DNA of 12,572 nt, taken from contig JAHZBE010000015.1 in assembly GCA_019423565.1 (NCBI GenBank), forward strand, positions 1 through 12,572, read 5' to 3'. Made by a program: the position numbers and the translations under genes. The notes under the pieces were generated by a model, which did not search any database, had not been told where the DNA came from, and worked only from the letters and a program-made list of their open reading frames with translations. Shown one piece after another: positions 5,887 to 12,572 of this stretch. Source of the stretch: a bacterium (GTDB lineage: Bacteria; Bacillota_I; Bacilli_A; RF39; UBA660). Position 1 is the first letter of the stretch; the number at the start of each line of letters is the position of its first letter.

Positions 5887-8553
5887 ATGAATAAAAAATT
5901 TAAATATATAGTCTTATCAATAATATTATTTGTTTTAGTATTATTCCCTTCCAACAATGTTTTCGCAACATCATATAAATATAATAGCTATTATGTTGAT
6001 TATTCAACATTTACAAATGCCACTTTAGGTGAATATTATATTGCTTCTGGAGAACCATATAAATTCAGTGGAAGCTTTTATATCCATCAAATAACTTACG
6101 ATAATAATTATTTCCAGGGTTATTGTATGCATTTTGGTAAAAAAGTTAACGAAGGTGGTCCAGTATCTCTTATTACAGATTTTAAAAATTTAAAAGATAA
6201 AAATGGGAATGCTGTTCCAACAGAAAGAATTAAAATTTTACAAAATATACTTGCTAGTGGATATCAAAATGGTAATAGAAATGTTAATGGTTCAATAGTT
6301 AACAATAATGGTTATAGATATACAACATGTAAAAGTAAAACCGTTTGTAAAAATATTCTTGCTACACAAATATTGATATGGGAAACAATAGAAGGTGGCA
6401 GAACAAACTATGATGAAAATCCAAATAAATTATCTAAAAACACATATGCTTTTGTTAAAACAGATAGTGAAGTATTACAAGCATATAAAAATATTTTAAA
6501 AAATGCAAAAGATTTATCATCAGATGTTTATATACCTAAAGCATTTGGTAATACATATGTTTTGAAATGGAATGGAAAAGAATATGGTTCATATAAAATT
6601 AATACAGCAACAAATCAATATGAAAGAGAATACATACATATTGGTGCATTTAAAAATGAAAAATTACCAGATGGTGTAAAACTTACACCATATAAAGATC
6701 CAAGTACAAATAAAATTGATTATACTAAAGTATATATTTCATCTTCAGAAGAAATAAATACAAAGTTAAAATTTAATTTAACTAAGGGTTCAACATTAAA
6801 AAGTAGTTCTGATTTTAGATGGTTTAGATTTAATAATTTTTCAGGACAAGATGTGTTAATGGGTGATTATAAAAAAACAGTATCAGCAGAGTTAACAATA
6901 AAGACTGAAGAAACAAAAATTAAACTTAGAAAAGTAGATGAAAATGGTAATGATTTAAAAGGTGCTACATTTACTGTAACGCATTGTACAAATACTTCAA
7001 AGTGTGAGTCAAAACCAATTGCTACTGTTAATTTATCATCAAATGCCATGTCAGGTAATATAGATATTAAAAAATCAGGTTATTATTTGATATCAGAGAC
7101 AAAAGTTCCATCAGGACGTACAAGAATTAGTGATTTCTATATTTATATAAATATTAATCCAACAACTGGTGGAGTAAGTTATAAGGTATCTACAGATGCT
7201 GCTGGACTAGTAACTGTTTCAAAAGAAAAAGACACAAATTGTTTAATTTTCAATATTAAAAATATGGCCAAAGATATAAAGATTAATAAAGTTGATGGTT
7301 CAACTAATACGGGAATTAAAGGTGCAACTTTTGGTATTATAAAAACAGAAAAAGGTAAATGTAATGGTTCAGTTTATATGAATTTTAAAAATCAAGGAAA
7401 TGGTGTATTTAGTCAATCAAATGATTCTTCAATTGATCCTGGTAAAATAGTTGATTCTAATTTTAGTACATATACTATTAGAGGATTAAATGAAGGTTAT
7501 TATTGTTTAGTTGAGCTTGATGTACCAAGTCCATATGTTTTACCTTCAGGTCAAGAAAAAATAAAAGATTTTAATAAAATACCTGATGACCAAAAAGTAT
7601 TATTTGGAATTTCAAAAAATATGAATTTATATGTATACAATACATCTAAAAAGGCATATGAACAATCACCAACGGCAACTATAAATGTAAAAAATTATAA
7701 ATCAACTGTTGAAATTATTAAAAAAGGTAAAAATAATACTAAGTTAAAAGGTGTTGAATTTGAATTATATAAAGAAGATAAAACTTCAATTATTTCTTTA
7801 ACTAAAACAGATGATGGAATATATAATTATTCTGGTTCCGGCGATGTTAAAACACTTGTAACAAATAGTAATGGTTCAATTAAAATTATTGGTTTACCAG
7901 TTGGTACATATTACATGAAAGAAACAAAAGCTGCAGATGGTTATACAATTGATGAATCAGTCAGATGGAAAGAAATTACTGTAAAAGTAACAAAAGATGG
8001 ACAAACATCTCCAATAGGAGTATATGAATGGCCAAATACAAAAGGTGAATTCTGTTTTTACAAAATTGATGAAGATGGAAAGTATTTAAGTGGAGGTTTA
8101 TTTAAATTACAAATTTTTGACGAAAACTTATCTAAATATACTGATATTCCAATTATATATAATAATGATCAAAATAATTATTCTCTTGACGTAGATGGTA
8201 AAAGTGATGTGTATACATTCCAGGCTTTAAAAGATGGACAAACATGCTTTAATAATGCTATAACAAGAGGTAAATATAAAATTATTGAAATAGAAGCACC
8301 AGATGGATATGTACTATCAGATGATAATACAGCTCAAGCTGAATTCTCTGTAAATTCGGAAGGATATGTAGTTGGTAACACAACAATAATTAATAAAAAA
8401 CAAAGAATTGGTGAAGGAACTGAAGCAGAAGCTGAACTTGTTATTAATATATCTACTGGTCAAATTGTAATGAAGTATGGATTAATTATTGGATGTATTT
8501 TACTTGCAATCATCGGATTAATAATTTTAAACAAAAAAATGAGTAAAAAATAA
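5887..8553 (+). CDS. Thioester-domain (TQXA-type) surface adhesin with four SpaA/Cna-B-like domains and a C-terminal membrane helix
   Basis: The product has 888 residues. A signal peptide is likely cleaved after Val-Phe-Ala27. Residues about 45-330 match a Gram-positive thioester domain: the YC motif (Cys80) and the TQxxxW motif (TQILIW, Gln161) are the two residues that form the internal Cys-Gln thioester used by such adhesins to bind host amines covalently. Four prealbumin-fold repeats follow, each starting with a Lys and carrying a Glu of the type that catalyses Lys-Asn isopeptide bonds: about 345-460 (Lys349, Glu404), 463-605 (Lys468, Glu543), 607-718 (Lys612, Glu679, ETKAADGY) and 720-840 (Lys726, Glu803, EAPDGYV). 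A helix at 863-881 and the tail NKKMSKK anchor the C-terminus. No LPXTG is present; the nearest resemblance is NISTG at 854-858. Function as a membrane- or wall-bound covalent adhesin is inferred from the family. Bound ligand is unknown. Confidence 0.88.
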   Translation: MNKKFKYIVLSIILFVLVLFPSNNVFATSYKYNSYYVDYSTFTNATLGEYYIASGEPYKFSGSFYIHQITYDNNYFQGYCMHFGKKVNEGGPVSLITDFKNLKDKNGNAVPTERIKILQNILASGYQNGNRNVNGSIVNNNGYRYTTCKSKTVCKNILATQILIWETIEGGRTNYDENPNKLSKNTYAFVKTDSEVLQAYKNILKNAKDLSSDVYIPKAFGNTYVLKWNGKEYGSYKINTATNQYEREYIHIGAFKNEKLPDGVKLTPYKDPSTNKIDYTKVYISSSEEINTKLKFNLTKGSTLKSSSDFRWFRFNNFSGQDVLMGDYKKTVSAELTIKTEETKIKLRKVDENGNDLKGATFTVTHCTNTSKCESKPIATVNLSSNAMSGNIDIKKSGYYLISETKVPSGRTRISDFYIYININPTTGGVSYKVSTDAAGLVTVSKEKDTNCLIFNIKNMAKDIKINKVDGSTNTGIKGATFGIIKTEKGKCNGSVYMNFKNQGNGVFSQSNDSSIDPGKIVDSNFSTYTIRGLNEGYYCLVELDVPSPYVLPSGQEKIKDFNKIPDDQKVLFGISKNMNLYVYNTSKKAYEQSPTATINVKNYKSTVEIIKKGKNNTKLKGVEFELYKEDKTSIISLTKTDDGIYNYSGSGDVKTLVTNSNGSIKIIGLPVGTYYMKETKAADGYTIDESVRWKEITVKVTKDGQTSPIGVYEWPNTKGEFCFYKIDEDGKYLSGGLFKLQIFDENLSKYTDIPIIYNNDQNNYSLDVDGKSDVYTFQALKDGQTCFNNAITRGKYKIIEIEAPDGYVLSDDNTAQAEFSVNSEGYVVGNTTIINKKQRIGEGTEAEAELVINISTGQIVMKYGLIIGCILLAIIGLIILNKKMSKK

Positions 8554-8567
8554 TTACTCATTTTTTT
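8533..8567 (+). terminator. Terminator of the surface-protein operon, overlapping the 3' end of its last gene
   Basis: A perfect 14-bp stem (8533-8546 with 8554-8567) has a 7-base loop and ends in a run of seven T's, followed by more T-rich sequence. The left arm encodes the basic C-terminal tail and the loop contains the TAA stop codon (8551-8553). Confidence 0.88.
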
Positions 8568-8625
8568 ATTTTTTTTGAATAAAAATTTAAATTCTAATCA
8601 AAATATAAAAAGAAGGAGGATTTAT

Positions 8626-9234
8626 ATGAAAAAAATATTTTTAGCATTATTTGTAATTCTTTTATCTGCATGTACATTAGGCGCTGCTACTACACCAAAA
8701 CAAAAGGTATCAGAATTTTTAGATAAATATAAAAATGAAAATTCTGATATTATAGAAGAATTAGTTGATACAATTAAAACTGATATTAAAGTAGCAGATC
8801 ATCAAGAAAGATATAAAACTCTCATGACTAAACAATATAAGAATATGAAATATGAAATTAAAGATGAAATAATTGAGGATAATAATGCTGTTGTAGAAGC
8901 AGAAATAACAGTATATGATTATGGATCAGCTATTAGAAAAGCAAATGAATATTTAAATTCACATCCAGATGAATTTAAAAAAGAAGATAAAACAACTGCT
9001 AAAGAAGAAGATACTGTAACTACTAATGAAAAATCAGATGAAACAGATAATATTACAGCCACTGATTATGATGAAGATAAATTTATGGAATATAAAATAT
9101 CTGAAATGGAAAAAGTAACAGATACAGTAAAATATACTATTGAATTTACTTTAACAAAAGTAAATGGTGAATGGCAATTAGATCAATTAAGCAATAGTGA
9201 TATTGAAAAATTACATGGAATATATACTTCATAA
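8626..9234 (+). CDS. Small secreted lipoprotein, probably NTF2-like (DUF4878/DUF5105-type), function unknown
   Basis: The 202-residue product starts with a lipoprotein signal peptide: Met-Lys-Lys, a hydrophobic stretch and the lipobox Leu-Ser-Ala-Cys16. The mature protein would be attached by Cys16 to the outer face of the membrane. After a helical region (24-75) come alternating strands (about 76-98), a hydrophilic Asp/Glu/Lys/Thr-rich insertion (about 117-150), and a last strand pair ending NGEWQLDQL (180-188). This helix-then-sheet plan with a terminal 'G-x-W' strand resembles NTF2-like lipoproteins such as DUF4878/DUF5105. That is a resemblance by eye only. AAGGAGG six bases upstream selects ATG 8626 over an upstream in-frame start at 8575. 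It has its own terminator; no convincing promoter is visible in the short gap behind the previous terminator. Confidence 0.85.
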   Translation: MKKIFLALFVILLSACTLGAATTPKQKVSEFLDKYKNENSDIIEELVDTIKTDIKVADHQERYKTLMTKQYKNMKYEIKDEIIEDNNAVVEAEITVYDYGSAIRKANEYLNSHPDEFKKEDKTTAKEEDTVTTNEKSDETDNITATDYDEDKFMEYKISEMEKVTDTVKYTIEFTLTKVNGEWQLDQLSNSDIEKLHGIYTS

Positions 9235-9255
9235 GACTATTTATAGTCTTTTTTT
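9233..9255 (+). terminator. Terminator of the lipoprotein gene
   Basis: AAGACTA pairs with TAGTCTT (9233-9239 and 9244-9250) around a 4-base loop, followed by TTTTT. The stem begins on the last two bases of the TAA stop codon. Confidence 0.88.
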
Positions 9256-9280
9256 CATATAGTTTATTAGAGGTATAAAT

Positions 9281-10291
9281 ATGAAGAAATTTATAGTTTT
9301 TTTAATTACATTTTTTATAGGTTTAAATAATTGTTTTGCTATATCAGTACCAAGTAATAATGCTATACTTATTGATCAGGATTCTGGTAGGATATTGTTT
9401 TCTAAAAATATTAATGAAAAACATTTAATCGCAAGCACAACAAAAATAATGACAGCAGTTCTAGCAATTGAATCTGGTAAACTAGATGATATGATTACTA
9501 TTAATGAAAGTATATTAAAATCACATGGTTCTGGTATATATATTAAAGAAGGAGAAAAAATTAGTCTTAGAAATTTAGTATATGGACTACTTCTTAGAAG
9601 TGGAAATGATGCTGCACTTGCTATTGAAGATTATTTAGGTGGTCATGATAAATTTGTTAATAAAATGAATGAAAAAGCAGGAGAAATTGGTATGAAAAAT
9701 ACTGTATTTAATAATCCATCTGGTCTTGATGATGATGAGACTGGTAATTATTCAACTTGCTATGATATGGCACTTTTAATGAAATATGCAAATAATTTAT
9801 ATGATTTTAAGGAAATAGATAGTACTAAAAAAATAATGGTTGAAACAAATGCAAATGTATATTCATGGATTAATAAAAATAAGTTATTATTTTCATATAA
9901 ATATGCAACAGGTGGTAAAACAGGTTATACAGTAAAAGCTAAAAGAACACTTGTAACAAGTGCAACTAAAAGGAATGTTAATTTAATTGCGGTTACATTT
10001 AATGATAGAGATGATTTTAATACTCATAAAAAATTATATGAATATGGGTTTGCAAATTATAGTAATTATTTAATTATAAATAAGGATAAAATAAGGATAA
10101 AGTCTAAAAAATATAAAAATTTATATGTAAAGAATAATTATTATTATCTAATGCAAAATAATGAAAGAGATAATATTAATACTACTGTAATTATGTATAA
10201 TAAAAAAGATAAAACAGATGGTTCAGTTGGTTATATTGAAGTATTTTATAAAAATAATAGTGTTCATAAAGAACCAATATATGTAAGATAA
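9281..10291 (+). CDS. Serine-type D-alanyl-D-alanine carboxypeptidase (peptidase S11, DacA/DacF-like penicillin-binding protein)
   Basis: The enzyme removes the terminal D-Ala of peptidoglycan pentapeptides at the outer face of the membrane, limiting cross-linking. All three active-site motifs are present: Ser52-Thr-Thr-Lys55 (SxxK, nucleophile Ser52), Ser107-Gly-Asn109 (SxN) and Lys213-Thr-Gly215 (KTG), in normal order and spacing. A signal peptide is cleaved after Cys-Phe-Ala20. Residues about 245-336 form a short C-terminal region resembling the PBP5 C-terminal domain. At 336 residues it is shorter than most DacA/DacF proteins and lacks an obvious C-terminal membrane-binding amphipathic helix, so it may be released or held only by its signal sequence. 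AGAGGT lies six bases before ATG 9281. Only 25 bases separate it from the upstream terminator and I see no good promoter there, so read-through from the lipoprotein gene is possible. Confidence 0.93.
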   Translation: MKKFIVFLITFFIGLNNCFAISVPSNNAILIDQDSGRILFSKNINEKHLIASTTKIMTAVLAIESGKLDDMITINESILKSHGSGIYIKEGEKISLRNLVYGLLLRSGNDAALAIEDYLGGHDKFVNKMNEKAGEIGMKNTVFNNPSGLDDDETGNYSTCYDMALLMKYANNLYDFKEIDSTKKIMVETNANVYSWINKNKLLFSYKYATGGKTGYTVKAKRTLVTSATKRNVNLIAVTFNDRDDFNTHKKLYEYGFANYSNYLIINKDKIRIKSKKYKNLYVKNNYYYLMQNNERDNINTTVIMYNKKDKTDGSVGYIEVFYKNNSVHKEPIYVR

Positions 10292-10323
10292 AAGTTATTC
10301 TGTTAAAGTGGATAACTTTTTTT
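10291..10323 (+). terminator. Terminator of the carboxypeptidase gene
   Basis: A 10-bp stem with one G-U pair (10291-10300 with 10310-10319) and a 9-base loop runs into seven T's (10317-10323). The first stem base is the last base of the TAA stop codon. Confidence 0.87.
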
Positions 10324-10332
10324 ACATAACAT

Positions 10333-10361
10333 TTGCTAATTTTATCTATTCATGGTATACT
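10333..10361 (+). promoter_or_regulatory. Sigma-A-type extended -10 promoter of rluB
   Basis: TTGCTA (10333-10338), a 17-base spacer and TATACT (10356-10361) preceded by TGG. Transcription would begin near 10368, leaving a leader of about 16 bases that consists almost only of the AAGGAGG ribosome site. Confidence 0.7.
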
Positions 10362-10383
10362 TTTTTAGCAAGGAGGAATTCTT

Positions 10384-11112
10384 ATGGTTAGATTACAAAA
10401 GGCAATTGCGGATTCAGGTTTTTGTTCTAGAAGAAAAGCAGAAGAATATATAGTAAAAGGAAAAGTATTTGTTAATGGGGAGAGAATTACTGAATTAGGA
10501 TCAAAAGTAGAAGGTAATGAAGAAATTATTGTAGACGGGAATGCTATATCAAAGCAAGATAAAGAATATTATATTTTATATAAACCAAGAGGAGTAATAT
10601 CATCTACAAAAGATGATAAAGGAAGAAAAACAGTAGTAGATTTCTTTAGTTCAAATAAAAGACTTTATCCAGTTGGAAGACTTGATTATGATACAACAGG
10701 TATTATACTTTTAACTAATGATGGAGAATTTGCTAATATGATGCTTCATCCAAAAAATAAAATTCCTAAAGTTTATATTGCAAAACTAGAAGGAATTATA
10801 GATGGTTATTCAATTAAAAAAATAAAAAGTGGAATAGTAATAGATGGTATAAAATGTATTCCTGATAGAGTAAAATTAAAAAGTGCTGATAAAAAGAGTA
10901 ATACATGTATTGTTGAAATAACTATTCATGATGGAAGAAATCATGAGGTTAAAAGAATATTCGAAAGTGCCGGATATAATGTTATTAAATTAAAAAGAGA
11001 ATCAATCGCATTTTTAACTCTTCAAGGTTTATCATCTGGTGGATTTAGAAAACTTACTATAAAAGAAGTAAAACAATTATATGCATATACTAATGACATA
11101 AAACGTAAATAA
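10384..11112 (+). CDS. rluB: 23S rRNA pseudouridine synthase, RsuA/RluB family
   Basis: This enzyme isomerises a uridine of rRNA to pseudouridine during ribosome assembly; RluB modifies one position in the peptidyl-transferase region of 23S rRNA. The 242-residue product has an N-terminal S4 RNA-binding domain (about 2-60; RLQKAIADSG, SRRKAEEYI, VFVNG). The catalytic domain carries GRLDYDTTG, with catalytic Asp101 in the GRLD motif, LLTNDGE (109-115), and the closing HDGRNHEVKRIFE and GYNVIKLKRE blocks. Length and domain order are ordinary for the family, without the long charged tail of the E. coli enzyme. AAGGAGG lies seven bases before ATG 10384. It is transcribed alone from the promoter just upstream and converges on the SpoIID-like gene, with 13 bases between stop codons. 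RsuA (16S-specific) is the main alternative; RluB is usual in Bacillota. Confidence 0.93.
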   Translation: MVRLQKAIADSGFCSRRKAEEYIVKGKVFVNGERITELGSKVEGNEEIIVDGNAISKQDKEYYILYKPRGVISSTKDDKGRKTVVDFFSSNKRLYPVGRLDYDTTGIILLTNDGEFANMMLHPKNKIPKVYIAKLEGIIDGYSIKKIKSGIVIDGIKCIPDRVKLKSADKKSNTCIVEITIHDGRNHEVKRIFESAGYNVIKLKRESIAFLTLQGLSSGGFRKLTIKEVKQLYAYTNDIKRK

Positions 11113-11127
11113 GTTTTATGTTTTTTT
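11096..11127 (+). terminator. Terminator of rluB, overlapping its stop codon
   Basis: A perfect 9-bp stem (ACATAAAAC 11096-11104 with GTTTTATGT 11113-11121) encloses an 8-base loop that contains the TAA stop codon, followed by a seven-T run. On the minus strand the same hairpin lacks a U-tract, so it would stop the converging SpoIID-like transcript only weakly. The T-run extends two bases into that gene's 3' end. Confidence 0.85.
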
Positions 11128-12358
11128 ATTTAGTAAGTGTTGTTCCTGGATAATAATGAGATAAAATATCTTTATAACTATATCCAGCATTTGCCATACC
11201 ATTTGCGCCATATTGACTCATACCTACACCATGACCATATCCTCTAGTTGTAATATTGGCATTATTATCACTAATACTAATATCGAAGTCAGCACTTCTA
11301 AGACCCAATAGTTCTCTTACTTTTTTACCAGAAAAATTATTTCCATTAATATTAATTTCTTTTATGTTGCCTCCATCTGTATAACTAAGAATACTTATTA
11401 CAGAATCATTATTTAAACTTAATCCAAGTTTATTTGATATTGTATCAAGTGGCATATTTATTGTTCTTAAATAACTTGATGCATTTTTATCATATTCGGA
11501 TGATACTGAAATAAGATATGGATAATAATTTCCAAATACATCAAGGGATGATTCTGTCTTACCATTATTTGTAGAGTGATATAATGCTTCAATATAATTT
11601 CCATTGTAGCTTAAATATTCTCCATTTGTATTTTCCACAGCATTTTTAATTTTATTATAATATGTATTAAAACTATTTCCCCATTTATTTTTCATTTGAT
11701 CTATGTCAATGTAACTTTGAGTACTTACTGTATCTGTTAATTTTTTTCCAGTTTGTTTTGCTTTTAATGCGTATGTTCTAGCAAGTACACTTTGTGCCTT
11801 TAATGCTTCTAAATTAAATGATGCTGGCATCTCAGATGATACAACTCCTATTAAATAATCAGTCATATTAAGGTTAATTACGCTTCCATTTGACCTATAA
11901 ACAGTAATTTCTGACACACTAGAATTAGTTGTGTTACTAACACTTGTATTATCTGTATTAGTATGCTCTGTATTTACAGATTTTTCTACATTTTTACTGA
12001 TATTTTGACTATTATTTACATTTTCTGTAGTTTCGTTTATATCACTATTTACTATTATATTGTCATCTGTTTTATCTTCATTATCACTATGTGCAATATA
12101 TGGAACACTTGTATCAATATTTGGAACATATTTCATAGATACATCATCATTAAAATTATTATTTGTTAGTATAATACTTCCAATTATTACTCCAGAACAT
12201 GTAAGAACAATTTTATTAAAATTTATTTTTAAACTATTTAAAAATTTCTTTAGTTCTTTTTTAAAATTTGTTTTAGTATTTTTAAAGTTTCCAAAGTCAT
12301 AATTAATATTTAAATCTATATAAAGTGTTTCATTTTTTACTATATAATTATCAAACAT
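11126..12358 (-). CDS. SpoIID/LytB-domain membrane protein (putative peptidoglycan glycosidase or amidase enhancer)
   Basis: The 410-residue product has a 48-residue N-terminal part, one membrane helix (about 49-65), a Ser/Thr/Asn-rich linker (about 66-148) and an extracellular SpoIID domain (about 149-408). The domain shows SSEMPASFNLEALKAQSV with Glu176, which aligns with the catalytic Glu of SpoIID lytic transglycosylases, then ARTYAL (193-198), LYHSTNNGKT (259-268) and GYGHGVGMSQYGANGMA (373-389). SpoIID cleaves de-acylated or denuded glycan strands during spore engulfment; LytB relatives enhance amidases. Here the only cysteine is in the membrane helix, so the Cys-based zinc site known in C. 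difficile SpoIID is absent. GGTGA five bases upstream selects ATG 12358 over GTG 12385. On the minus strand a TATAAT (12422-12417) lies upstream with only a weak -35. Whether the host sporulates cannot be told, so the role may be vegetative. Confidence 0.9.
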   Translation of the reverse strand: MFDNYIVKNETLYIDLNINYDFGNFKNTKTNFKKELKKFLNSLKINFNKIVLTCSGVIIGSIILTNNNFNDDVSMKYVPNIDTSVPYIAHSDNEDKTDDNIIVNSDINETTENVNNSQNISKNVEKSVNTEHTNTDNTSVSNTTNSSVSEITVYRSNGSVINLNMTDYLIGVVSSEMPASFNLEALKAQSVLARTYALKAKQTGKKLTDTVSTQSYIDIDQMKNKWGNSFNTYYNKIKNAVENTNGEYLSYNGNYIEALYHSTNNGKTESSLDVFGNYYPYLISVSSEYDKNASSYLRTINMPLDTISNKLGLSLNNDSVISILSYTDGGNIKEININGNNFSGKKVRELLGLRSADFDISISDNNANITTRGYGHGVGMSQYGANGMANAGYSYKDILSHYYPGTTLTK

Positions 12359-12402
12359 ATTTATCACCATTACTAATTTGAACACTTTTTTCTTTTAAAT
12401 AC

Positions 12403-12431
12403 TTGTTATTTAACAAATTATATGTTATATT
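12403..12431 (+). promoter_or_regulatory. Extended -10 promoter of tRNA-His
   Basis: TTGTTA (12403-12408), a 17-base spacer and TATATT (12426-12431) preceded by TGT fit a sigma-A promoter with extended -10. Transcription would start near 12438, about 11 bases before the tRNA. The -35 is one arm of a small inverted repeat (TTGTTA-TT-TAACAA, 12403-12416). A minus-strand TATAAT at 12422-12417 that may serve the SpoIID-like gene lies within the spacer. Confidence 0.6.
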
Positions 12432-12448
12432 AATAGAGTAATTTTTAT

Positions 12449-12525
12449 GGCGGAATTGGTGAAGTGGTTAACACGGCAGATTGTGGCTCTGTTATGCAAG
12501 GGTTCGACTCCCTTATTTCGCCCCA
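12449..12525 (+). tRNA. tRNA-His, anticodon GTG (GUG)
   Basis: The full cloverleaf can be drawn. Positions -1 to 7 (12449-12456) pair with the 3' strand, including the extra G-1 opposite C73 that marks histidine tRNAs. The D arm has GGTGAAGTGGTTAACAC. The anticodon stem GCAGA/TCTGT surrounds the loop TTGTGGC, with anticodon GTG at 12483-12485. The T arm is AAGGG-TTCGACT-CCCTT. The 3' CCA (12523-12525) is encoded. The acceptor stem has one G-U pair (G4 with U69). No U-tract terminator follows within the window, so further tRNAs may lie downstream. Confidence 0.96.
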
Positions 12526-12572
12526 TATTGAAATTTACGCACACCTTTGTGTGTTAAATAAGTAAAAGTTCG

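Noticed and set aside
1959..8553. CRISPR array or tandem DNA repeats in the surface genes
   Set aside because: The repetition is at protein-fold level; I found no regularly spaced identical DNA repeats.
8568..8625. Promoter for the lipoprotein gene
   Set aside because: TTGAAT (8575) and TATAAA (8604) are 23 bases apart, too far for a normal promoter.
11963..12302. Two plus-strand open frames opposite the SpoIID-like gene
   Set aside because: They are antisense to the linker and membrane helix of a recognised protein, with low-complexity sequence and no ribosome site.
12540..12553. Small hairpin CACAC-CTTT-GTGTG after tRNA-His
   Set aside because: The stem is only five base pairs and no U-tract follows, so I do not call it a terminator.

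Overview
The window is very AT-rich DNA (by eye roughly a quarter to 30% G+C) from a Gram-positive Bacillota. Evidence for this is the strong Shine-Dalgarno sites (GGAGG, AAGGAGG), short hairpin/U-tract terminators, SpoIID, S11 carboxypeptidase and SpaA/Cna-B surface domains, and a lipoprotein with a lipobox. Tryptophan is written TGG in all long genes and one gene appears to end at TGA, so the standard bacterial code applies, not the Mycoplasma code. My best guess is an uncultured, probably gut-associated lineage of Bacilli near the Mollicutes/Erysipelotrichia (RF39-like). That placement is inference from composition and gene style, not from a marker gene.

Layout. Bases 30-54 look like the right terminal repeat of an IS3-family element whose body would lie left of the window. 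Next, on the minus strand, is uppP (undecaprenyl-diphosphatase) with its own terminator. Divergent from it is a two-gene plus-strand unit: a 73-residue two-helix membrane protein overlapping a DUF3603-like protein of 221 residues, closed by a perfect AT-rich terminator.

The centre (about 1900-8570) is the most distinctive part. It is a dedicated two-gene surface operon with its own extended -10 promoter and terminator. The first gene encodes a 1308-residue secreted protein with an SdrD_B/Cna-B-like module, a DUF11-like C-terminal module, an acidic tail and no visible anchor. One base later comes an 888-residue protein with a signal peptide, a thioester (TQXA-type) domain with its Cys and Gln in place, four SpaA/Cna-B-like domains, and a C-terminal membrane helix with a basic tail but no LPXTG. 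The pair looks like a covalent-binding adhesin with a co-secreted large partner.

After it come a small secreted lipoprotein, a D-Ala-D-Ala carboxypeptidase (peptidase S11) and an RluB-type 23S rRNA pseudouridine synthase with a clear promoter. Convergent on the minus strand is a SpoIID/LytB-domain membrane protein. A complete tRNA-His(GUG), with the G-1:C73 pair and an encoded CCA, lies at the right edge. UppP (lipid carrier recycling), the carboxypeptidase (peptide trimming) and the SpoIID-like protein (glycan processing) all concern the cell wall, so the window is a wall/surface neighbourhood with two translation-related genes. No gene-free stretch exceeds 300 bases.
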